Assembly (NCBI RefSeq): GCF_000282655.1
Contig: NZ_AKIV01000133.1
Coordinates: 1 to 46,800, forward strand
DNA length: 46,800 bases
Direction: 5' to 3'
Source: Polaromonas sp. CF318
GTDB lineage: Bacteria; Pseudomonadota; Gammaproteobacteria; Burkholderiales; Burkholderiaceae_C
Numbering within the stretch: the first letter of the stretch is position 1; every line of letters starts with the position of its first letter. The notes below the pieces were generated by a model. The model saw only the letters and a list, made by a program, of their open reading frames with translations. It did no database searches and was not told where the DNA came from. The position numbers and the translations under genes are program-made. Below, piece after piece: positions 40,206 to 46,800 of this stretch.

Positions 40206-43076
40206 CTAGCGGGCTATCCCTTCGCCATAACCCTGGGTGGCCGACACCTGGCCGCCGCGGCGTATCGCGACGGCGCAGTACTTGAACTCCGGGATCTTGC
40301 CGAAGGGGTCCAGCGCGGCATTGGTCATCAGGTTGGCGGCCGCCTCGTAATAGGCGAAGGGGATGAAGATCGCGCCGTGCGGCGTGCCGTCGTCGCGCCG
40401 CACGTGGATGGCGACCTGGCCGCGCCGGGACTGCACGGTGATCACGTCGCCGGCCTGCAGCCCCAACGCCGCCAGGTCGTCGCCGCACAGCGAGGCCGTG
40501 GCCATGGGTTCGATCGCATCGAGCACCGTGGCGCGCCGCGTCATGCTGCCGGTGTGCCAGTGCTCGAGCTGCCGCCCGGTGATCAGCACAAAGGGGAAGT
40601 CCGCGTCGGGCCGCTCGTTGGCCGGGATGATGTCGGCGGGCACCAGGTGCACGCGCCCGTCGTTGGTGGCGAAGCGGTCTATGAAGACGGTGGGCGCGCC
40701 GGGGTCGTCTTCGCTCAGGCAGGGATAGGTCACGCTGGACTCGCGCTGCAGCCGCTCCCAGCTGATGCCCGAGATCGCCGCGTGCATGGCCTGGCGCATC
40801 TCCTCATAGACGGCCGCCACGCCCGAATGCTCGCCCGCATAGTTCCAGTTGAGGCCCATGCGCTGCGCGATCTGCTGGATGATCCAGAGGTCGGGTTTGG
40901 CTTCGCCGGGCGGCGTGATGGCCTGCTTGCCCAGCTGCACCATGCGGTCGGTGTTGCTGACCGTGCCGGTTTTTTCGGGCCAGGCGGTGGCCGGCAGCAC
41001 CACGTCGGCCAGCCAGGCGGTTTCGGTCATGAAGATGTCCTGCACCACCAGGTGCTCCAGGCTGGCCAGCGCGTGGCGCGCGTGGTTGAGGTCGGGGTCG
41101 CTCATGGCCGGGTTCTCGCCCATGATGTACATGCCGCGTATCTTGTGCGGGTCGCTGTCGGGCGCGAGCGCCTTATGCATGATCTCGACCACGGTATAGC
41201 CGGGCTTTTCGTCCAGCGGGGTGTCCCAGAATTTCTCGAACCAGGCGTGCGCGCCGGCGTTGTCCACGCGCTGGTAGTTGGGGAACATCATGGGGATCAG
41301 GCCCGCGTCGCTGGCGCCCTGCACATTGTTCTGGCCGCGCAGCGGGTGCAGGCCGGAGCCGGGCTTGCCGATCTGGCCGGTCACCGTGACCAGCGCGATC
41401 AGGCAGCGCGCGTTGTCGGTGCCGTGCACGTGCTGGCTGATGCCCATGCCCCACAGGATCATCGCGCCCTTGGCTTTGGCGAATTCGCGCGCCACCTCGC
41501 GCAGGGTTTGCGCCGGGATGCCGCAGATGGGCTCCATGGCCTCGGGGCTGTAGCCCTTGACGTTTTCTTTCAAGGCCTCGTAATTGCTGGCGCGCCGCGC
41601 GATGAAGTCCTGGTCGGCCAGGCCCTCGTCGATCACAGTGTGGATCAGCGCGTTGAGCATGGCCACGTCGGTGTCGGCCTTGAACTGCAGGGTGCGCCAG
41701 GCGTGCTTGCCGATATCGGTGATGCGCGGGTCGGCCAGCACGATCTTGGCGCCGTTCTTGGCGGCGTTTTTCATCCAGGTGGCGGCCACCGGGTGGTTGG
41801 CCGTGGGGTTGGAGCCGATCACAAAGATCAGGTCCGAATGCTCCACGTCGTTGACCTGGTTGCTGACCGCGCCCGAGCCCACGCCTTCGAGCAGGGCCGC
41901 GACGCTGGAGGCATGGCACAGCCGCGTGCAGTGGTCCACATTGTTGGAGCCGAAGCCGGTGCGCACCAGCTTCTGGAACAGGTAGGCCTCTTCGTTGCTG
42001 CCCTTGGCCGAGCCGAAACCGGCCAGGGCTTTTTTGCCGTGCGTGTCGCGCAAGCCCTTGAGGCTGCCGGCGGACAGCGCCAGCGCCTCTTCCCAGGTCG
42101 CCTCGCGGAACACCTCGGACCAGTCGGCGCTGTCGCGGTTGAGGTTTTGCAGCGCCTCGGGGTCCTTGCCCACGCCGGCCTTGCGTATCAGCGGCACCGT
42201 CAGGCGCTGCGGGCTGTGCGCGTAGTCAAAACCAAAGCGGCCCTTGACGCACAGCCGCGAATGGTTGGCCGGGCCGTCGCGCCCGTCCACACTGACGATC
42301 TTGTTGTCCTTGACGTTGTAGGTCAGCAGGCAGCCGACGCCGCAGAAGGGGCAGACCGAGTCGACCTTTTTATCGACCACCTGCGAGCCGACCTGCGACT
42401 TGGGCATGAGCGCGCCCGTGGGGCAGGCCTGCACGCATTCGCCGCAGGCCACGCAGGTGCTGTCGCCCATGGGGTCGTCCAGGTCGAACACGATCTCGCT
42501 GTGCGAACCGCGCATGGCGTAGCCGATCACGTCGTTGACCTGCTCCTCGCGGCAGGCGCGCACGCAGCGGTTGCACTGGATGCAGGCATCGAGGTTGACC
42601 GCCATGGCGGGATGCGAGACGTCGGCCGCGGGCTGTTCACGGCGCAGGGCCTTGAGCTCGGGGCGCACGCTCACCTCCATGCGGGCTGCCCATTCGCTCA
42701 GTTCGCCGTGCTGCAGCGACTCGTCTTTTTCATTCCATTTGTAGCCGGCGTCGGGCATGTCCGACAGCAGCATCTCCAGCACCATTTTCTGGCTCTTGAG
42801 CGCGCGCTCGCTTTGGGCCTGCACCTCCATGCCGGCCGTGGCGCTGCGGCAGCAGCTGGGGGCCAGCGTGCGTTCGCCCTTGACCTCGACCACGCAGGCG
42901 CGGCAGTTGCCGTCAGGCCGCAGGCCGTCCTTGTAGCAAAGGTGGGGAATGTCCACGCCGTGACGCGCGGCAGCCTTGAAGATGGTTTCGCCTTCGTAGG
43001 CATGGATGCTCTTGCCGTCGAGCTTGAACTCCACGGTTTGCGGCAGCACTTCAGCGAGTTTGGCGGGGGCGTTCAT
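40206..43076 (-). CDS. fdsA: NAD-linked formate dehydrogenase, molybdenum catalytic subunit
   Basis: Cytoplasmic catalytic subunit of the soluble NAD-dependent formate dehydrogenase, 956 residues. The N terminus is a NuoG-like module: [2Fe-2S] cysteines C47, C58, C61 and C75/C76, then two [4Fe-4S] clusters (C165/168/171/175 and C208/211/214/218). The bis-MGD domain has its own [4Fe-4S] cluster (C242, C245, C249, C276) and active-site Cys387 in DHCTRLCHASS. Electrons pass to the FMN subunit encoded just upstream, whose stop overlaps this start (ATGA, 43073-43076). No Tat signal is present, unlike the second alpha subunit in this locus. Confidence 0.96.
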   Translation of the reverse strand: MNAPAKLAEVLPQTVEFKLDGKSIHAYEGETIFKAAARHGVDIPHLCYKDGLRPDGNCRACVVEVKGERTLAPSCCRSATAGMEVQAQSERALKSQKMVLEMLLSDMPDAGYKWNEKDESLQHGELSEWAARMEVSVRPELKALRREQPAADVSHPAMAVNLDACIQCNRCVRACREEQVNDVIGYAMRGSHSEIVFDLDDPMGDSTCVACGECVQACPTGALMPKSQVGSQVVDKKVDSVCPFCGVGCLLTYNVKDNKIVSVDGRDGPANHSRLCVKGRFGFDYAHSPQRLTVPLIRKAGVGKDPEALQNLNRDSADWSEVFREATWEEALALSAGSLKGLRDTHGKKALAGFGSAKGSNEEAYLFQKLVRTGFGSNNVDHCTRLCHASSVAALLEGVGSGAVSNQVNDVEHSDLIFVIGSNPTANHPVAATWMKNAAKNGAKIVLADPRITDIGKHAWRTLQFKADTDVAMLNALIHTVIDEGLADQDFIARRASNYEALKENVKGYSPEAMEPICGIPAQTLREVAREFAKAKGAMILWGMGISQHVHGTDNARCLIALVTVTGQIGKPGSGLHPLRGQNNVQGASDAGLIPMMFPNYQRVDNAGAHAWFEKFWDTPLDEKPGYTVVEIMHKALAPDSDPHKIRGMYIMGENPAMSDPDLNHARHALASLEHLVVQDIFMTETAWLADVVLPATAWPEKTGTVSNTDRMVQLGKQAITPPGEAKPDLWIIQQIAQRMGLNWNYAGEHSGVAAVYEEMRQAMHAAISGISWERLQRESSVTYPCLSEDDPGAPTVFIDRFATNDGRVHLVPADIIPANERPDADFPFVLITGRQLEHWHTGSMTRRATVLDAIEPMATASLCGDDLAALGLQAGDVITVQSRRGQVAIHVRRDDGTPHGAIFIPFAYYEAAANLMTNAALDPFGKIPEFKYCAVAIRRGGQVSATQGYGEGIAR

Positions 43077-44887
43077 GCCGCGGCTCCGATCTCATGCGCG
43101 AAATATTTCCGGATGCTGCGCACCGGGTTGGGCGCGGCCTGGCCCAGGCCGCAGATGGAGGCGTCGGTCATCACGATGTTGAGGTCTTCCAGCGTGTCGC
43201 CGTCCCAGCGCCCGGCCTGCATCAGCTGCGCGACCTTGGCCGTGCCGACGCGGCAAGGCGTGCACTGGCCGCAGCTTTCGTGTTCAAAGAACTTCATCAT
43301 GTTGAGGGCGGCGTCGCGCGCGCGGTCCTGGTGGCCCAGCACCATGACGGCGGCCGAGCCTATGAAACAGCCATAAGGCTGCAGGGTGTCGAAGTCCAGC
43401 GGAATGTCGCCCAGGGACGCCGGCAGGATGCCGCCCGAGGCGCCGCCGGGCAGGTAGGCGTAAAAGTCGTGGCCCTCGGCCATGCCGCCGCAGTATTCGT
43501 CTATCAGCTCGCGCACCGTGATGCCGGCCGGCGCCAGCTTGACGCCGGGATGCCTGACGCGCCCGCTCACGCTGAAGCTGCGCAGGCCCTTGCGGCCGTT
43601 GCGGCCGAAGCCGCTGAACCACTGCGGGCCTTTTTCGACGATGTCGCGCACCCAGTACAGGGTCTCGAAGTTGTGCTCCAGCGTGGGCCGGCCAAAAAGG
43701 CCCACCTGCGCGATGTAGGGCGGTCGCATGCGCGGCTCGCCGCGTTTGCCTTCTATGCTTTCGATCATGGCGGACTCTTCGCCGCAGATGTAGGCGCCCG
43801 CGCCGCGCCGCAGCTCGATCAGCGGCAGCTCGCAGGGCGGGTCGGCGCGCAGCTTGTCGATCTCGGTCTGCAGGATGGCGCGGCAGTCGTGGTATTCGTC
43901 GCGCAGGTAGATGTAGCAGGCCTCCACACCCACCACCTGGGCCGCGACCAGCAGGCCCTCGAGGAAGCGGTGCGGGTCGCGCTCAAGATAGGTGCGGTCC
44001 TTGAAGGTGCCGGGTTCGCCCTCGTCGATGTTGACGGCCATCAGGCGCGGCGCCGGCTGCTCGCGCACGATGCGCCATTTGCGGCCGGCCGGGAAACCCG
44101 CGCCGCCCAGGCCGCGCAGGCCGGAGTCTTCCATGGCCTTGATGATGCGTTCGGCATCTTCCTCACCGTTGACCACCGCCGCGGCCAGCGCATAGCCGCC
44201 GTGTTCGCGGTACAGCGCATAGCCGGTGTAAGCGGGCATGGCTGCCGTATCGATGCCGGTCACGCTTTGTTCGGCGAAATCGACGGCGTTAAAAGGCACG
44301 GCGGCTTGGGCGACGCCGGCGGCGCTTTGCGCCTGGCCGACTGCCGCGACCACAGCCTGCGGCGTGGCACAAGGCACGGCCCGCTGGTGCACCGCGACGG
44401 CGGGCGCCTGCTCGCAGCGGCCTATGCAGGGCGCGGCGACCACGCGCACGTCCTGGCTTCCAAGCAGCGCCGGCAGGCGCGCCAGCAGATCTTGCGCGCC
44501 GGCCAGCTCGCAGGCCAGGCCGTCGCAGACCCGCACCGTGAGGCCTGGAGCTTGGCCGTCGCCGCGAATCACTTCAAAGTGGTGGTAAAAAGTCGCGACC
44601 TCGTAGACCTCGGCCATGGGGATGTTCATCTCCTTGGCCAAGGCCACCAGGTGCCTGTCATGCAGGCAGCGGTAAGCGTCGTTAAGCGCGTGCAGGTGCT
44701 CGATCAGCAGGTCGCGCCTGTGGCCCGCCTCGGGCCGCGCGCCTATCAGCGCGCGCACCTCGTCCAGCGATGCATCGTCCGCCTGGCGCCCCTTGAGCTT
44801 GCTCTTGCGGCGTATGCGCTCGCGCATTTCGTCGACCGTTGCGACGGCAACGGCCTTGACTTCAGGACTGCGACCAGGATGGTTCAT
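43073..44887 (-). CDS. NAD-linked formate dehydrogenase, fused FdsG-FdsB (NuoE-NuoF) subunit
   Basis: Electron-transfer subunit that passes electrons to NAD+. The 604-residue protein fuses two domains that are separate (FdsG and FdsB) in many relatives. The NuoE-like part, residues about 20-180, has [2Fe-2S] cysteines C121, C126, C154 and C158. The NuoF-like part, about 215-600, has the FMN/NADH motif RGLGGAGFPAGRKW, the GEPGTFKDR segment, GAGAYICGEESAMIESIEGK, and [4Fe-4S] cysteines in ESCGQCTPCRVGT. It is followed by the catalytic subunit with a 4-bp overlap. No separate small fdsD or fdsC gene is seen here. Confidence 0.95.
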   Translation of the reverse strand: MNHPGRSPEVKAVAVATVDEMRERIRRKSKLKGRQADDASLDEVRALIGARPEAGHRRDLLIEHLHALNDAYRCLHDRHLVALAKEMNIPMAEVYEVATFYHHFEVIRGDGQAPGLTVRVCDGLACELAGAQDLLARLPALLGSQDVRVVAAPCIGRCEQAPAVAVHQRAVPCATPQAVVAAVGQAQSAAGVAQAAVPFNAVDFAEQSVTGIDTAAMPAYTGYALYREHGGYALAAAVVNGEEDAERIIKAMEDSGLRGLGGAGFPAGRKWRIVREQPAPRLMAVNIDEGEPGTFKDRTYLERDPHRFLEGLLVAAQVVGVEACYIYLRDEYHDCRAILQTEIDKLRADPPCELPLIELRRGAGAYICGEESAMIESIEGKRGEPRMRPPYIAQVGLFGRPTLEHNFETLYWVRDIVEKGPQWFSGFGRNGRKGLRSFSVSGRVRHPGVKLAPAGITVRELIDEYCGGMAEGHDFYAYLPGGASGGILPASLGDIPLDFDTLQPYGCFIGSAAVMVLGHQDRARDAALNMMKFFEHESCGQCTPCRVGTAKVAQLMQAGRWDGDTLEDLNIVMTDASICGLGQAAPNPVRSIRKYFAHEIGAAA

Positions 44888-44975
44888 TGTTGGCTGGGCC
44901 GGCGTTCCCGCGCGCGGCGCGGGAACGGCTTGGCTTGAAACGAAAAGATGTATGAATCAATAAAACAAGGGAAGC

Positions 44976-46607
44976 TCAGGCAAAAAATTTGGCCACGCTT
45001 TGCAGCGTGCGGTAAATACCCCAGGCCAGCGGAATGCCCACCGCGAGCCAGGCCAGCACCACCACCGCGGGGCTCACCGTGCCGCCGCCGTTGCCGCCAT
45101 TGGTGCGGTGCAGTTCCGAGGCCACGGCTTTTTCATGGGCCAGGCGTTTTTCTTCCGCAAGCTCGCTGTCGGTCATGAACCACTTGGGGTTCAGCGGACG
45201 CACCAGCAGGTTGCAGACCAGGCCCACCACCAGCATGCCCACCAGGATGTACATGGTCTGGTTGTACACCTGCTCGCGCGGAATGCCCAGCCCCAGCTGG
45301 TATTCGCGCATGTAATTCACCACCACCGGGCCCAGGATGCCGGCCGTGGCCCAGGCCGTCAGCAGGCGGCCGTGGATGGCGCCCACCATCTGGGTGCCGA
45401 AGATGTCGGCCAGGTAGGCCGGCACGGTGGCAAAGCCGCCCCCGTACATGCTCAGGATCACGCAGAAAGCGCCGACGAACAGCAAAATGCTGCCGGCCGC
45501 CGCGCTGCCCGGCACGCTGAAATACAGCACGCCGCCCAGTACGAAGAAGACCACATAGGTCATCTTGCGGCCCAGCTTGTCGGACAGGCTGGCCCAGAAG
45601 AAGCGGCCGCCGATGTTAAAGAGGCTCAGCAGCGCGGTAAAGCCGGCGGCCACGGTGGCGATGGCGGCCAGCTGCGCCTTGTCGAGTTCGCCGAACTTCT
45701 GGCTCACGCCTATCAGCGAGCCGCCGAACACCTCCTGCAGCATGGGCGAGGCCATGCCGATCACGCCGATGCCGGCGCTCACGTTCATGCACAGCACCAT
45801 CCAGATCAGCCAGAACTGCGGAATGCCCCAGACTTTTTTCACGTGCACATGGCGCTGCGTGATCATGGTGTTGGTGGCGGCGGGCGGCGGCGTCCAGCCT
45901 TCGGGCTTCCAGCCGGTTTCAGGCACGCGGTAGCCGAAGGCGCCGGCCATCATGAAGACGAAATACACGACAGCCATGACGACGAAGGTCTGCATCACGC
46001 CCACGCTGGTCGGTGTGGCGAAATATTTCATGAGGTCGGCCGCCAGCGGCGAACCTATCATCGCGCCGCCGCCAAAACCCATGATGGCCATGCCGGTGGC
46101 CATGCCGCGGCGATCCGGGAACCACTTGATCAGCGTGGAGACCGGCGAGATGTAGCCCAGGCCCAAGCCTATGCCGCCTATGACGCCGGAGCCCAGGATC
46201 ATGAGCCAGAACTGGTGCAGGTAAATGCCCAGGGCCGAGATCAGCATGCCGCCGCACCAGCACACGGCCGACACCACGCCGGCCTTGCGCGGGCCGGCGC
46301 GTTCCAGCCAGCCGCCCCAGGTGGCCGCGGAAATGCCCAGCAGCACAAAGAACAGGGTGTACATCCAGCCCAGGGTGGAGATTTTCCAGTCGCAGCTGGT
46401 GGTGAACAGCTCGGCGATAAAGCCGACTTCAGGGCCGCATTTGATGGATTCCTTGATGCCCAGCGCCTTGGACAGCGGCAGCCAGAACACCGAAAAACCA
46501 TAGGCCATGCCTATGCACAGGTGGATCGCCAGGGCGGCGGGAGGCACCAGCCAGCGGTTGAAGCCGGGGCCGGCAATGATGCGCTCTTTATCGAGGAATC
46601 CAGACAT
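44976..46607 (-). CDS. OFA-family MFS transporter (oxalate/formate type)
   Basis: A 543-residue inner-membrane transporter with about 12-13 helices. OFA hallmarks are the N-terminal PAALAIHLCIGMAYGFSVFW, an enlarged loop between helices 1 and 2 (GIKESIKCGPEVGFIAELFT), and GGIGLGLGYISPVSTLIKWF around residues 143-162. RRGMATGMAIMGFGGGAMIG follows at 167-186, and DIFGTQMVGAIHGRLLTAWA lies in the second half. The family moves small mono- and dicarboxylates such as oxalate and formate. Being first in the gene string and 88 bp before the soluble formate dehydrogenase, it likely supplies its substrate; the exact substrate is inferred. A last helix (VVVLAWLAVGIPLAWGIY) follows a Gly-rich linker. Confidence 0.9.
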   Translation of the reverse strand: MSGFLDKERIIAGPGFNRWLVPPAALAIHLCIGMAYGFSVFWLPLSKALGIKESIKCGPEVGFIAELFTTSCDWKISTLGWMYTLFFVLLGISAATWGGWLERAGPRKAGVVSAVCWCGGMLISALGIYLHQFWLMILGSGVIGGIGLGLGYISPVSTLIKWFPDRRGMATGMAIMGFGGGAMIGSPLAADLMKYFATPTSVGVMQTFVVMAVVYFVFMMAGAFGYRVPETGWKPEGWTPPPAATNTMITQRHVHVKKVWGIPQFWLIWMVLCMNVSAGIGVIGMASPMLQEVFGGSLIGVSQKFGELDKAQLAAIATVAAGFTALLSLFNIGGRFFWASLSDKLGRKMTYVVFFVLGGVLYFSVPGSAAAGSILLFVGAFCVILSMYGGGFATVPAYLADIFGTQMVGAIHGRLLTAWATAGILGPVVVNYMREYQLGLGIPREQVYNQTMYILVGMLVVGLVCNLLVRPLNPKWFMTDSELAEEKRLAHEKAVASELHRTNGGNGGGTVSPAVVVLAWLAVGIPLAWGIYRTLQSVAKFFA

Positions 46608-46764
46608 GTCTTTTTATCTCCGTGTTATGGCTTATTGGTATTTCCCACCCTGATCGAGTGCGCGAAGTGTCGCGGCCGCACGGCAACACGGTCAAATTGA
46701 ATCGAGACATATGTCGATTCAAAAACTAAATGAGCCCCCACGGTCGCTCACTGCGTGTAGCTCC
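46608..46764 (-). promoter_or_regulatory. Upstream region of the formate locus with an inverted repeat
   Basis: The 157 bp before the transporter gene contain TTGAATCGA (46697-46705) and its reverse complement TCGATTCAA (46714-46722), 9-bp arms separated by GACATATG. This is a strong candidate operator for a regulator of the formate genes. It lies about 90-115 bp before the start codon. I cannot assign the regulator family from the site alone. Confidence 0.5.
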
Positions 46765-46800
46765 CTGCCCCCCGAGGGGGCCGCTGCGCCTGCGGCCCGG
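46765..46800. repeat. Edge of a GC-rich intergenic repeat
   Basis: CCCCCCGAGGGGG followed by CCGCTGCGCCTGCGGCCCGG forms hairpin-prone sequence of a kind often repeated between genes in comamonads. It is cut by the window end, so its extent is unknown. Recognition is from recall only. Confidence 0.4.

Noticed and set aside
40377..43376. A 999-residue open frame on the plus strand
   Set aside because: It is antisense to the well-supported fdsA gene and the start of the next gene. Its product is low-complexity (His/Gly/Ala/Arg-rich), as expected for GC-rich shadow frames.

Overview
The window comes from a GC-rich betaproteobacterium, most likely Burkholderiales and probably Comamonadaceae. This is inferred from gene content and order, from the formate dehydrogenase gene neighbourhood, and from a dispersed intergenic repeat of a type I recall from comamonads. 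Almost every gene is on the minus strand.

Layout. (1) 1-7204: the minus-strand part of a type VI secretion system, read in the order tssB, tssC, hcp, tssE, tssF, tssG, tssH (the last cut by the window edge). (2) 7582-10077: a phage-like regulatory patch. It holds an S24/LexA-type repressor divergent from a Mu Ner-like regulator, three small unknown genes, and a compact three-hairpin RNA candidate that ends in a strong terminator. (3) 10158-11423: a membrane protein of the O-antigen ligase/polymerase type. (4) 11437-18831: a decayed genomic island. It is bounded by two 74-bp direct repeats (one mismatch) and sits at the 3' end of a tRNA-Ser(CGA) gene. It carries small orphan genes, an XRE regulator, a truncated leucine-type tRNA fragment, a frameshifted gene, a lipoprotein/membrane-protein pair, a YHYH protein, a Fic-domain protein with an unknown partner, tandem 20-bp repeats, and the in-frame remnant of a P4-type integrase. 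(5) 18827-27704: housekeeping genes: tRNA-Ser, serS, a threonine/serine dehydratase-like gene, ispH, fkpB, radC (its leader has two overlapping terminator-like hairpins), an Smr protein, a group II truncated haemoglobin, a dispersed repeat, and an FtsX-type ABC permease. (6) 27773-46607: a formate oxidation locus.

The formate locus reads leftward from an OFA-family MFS transporter that probably moves formate or oxalate. Next are a fused NuoE/NuoF-type NADH/FMN subunit and a molybdenum catalytic subunit, which together form a soluble NAD-linked formate dehydrogenase. DUF3305 and DUF3306 proteins, a large multi-cluster ferredoxin-like protein, a TorD-type chaperone and a small Tat-targeted protein follow. 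Then comes a second, periplasmic respiratory formate dehydrogenase: catalytic alpha with a Tat signal and active-site Cys, four-cluster beta, and cytochrome b gamma, plus a small lipoprotein and a small secreted protein. After a terminator comes fdhD, the sulfur-transfer factor for such enzymes. It is joined by a 4-bp ATGA overlap to a membrane-anchored C13 (legumain/caspase-like) peptidase. The cell could therefore oxidise formate both to NADH in the cytoplasm and to quinol through the membrane, with shared maturation factors.

The observations most worth following are the fdhD-C13 peptidase pair, the three-hairpin RNA at 10002-10077, the island with its Fic module and tandem repeats, the alternative terminators ahead of radC, and the Mu-type repressor/Ner pair beside the T6SS.
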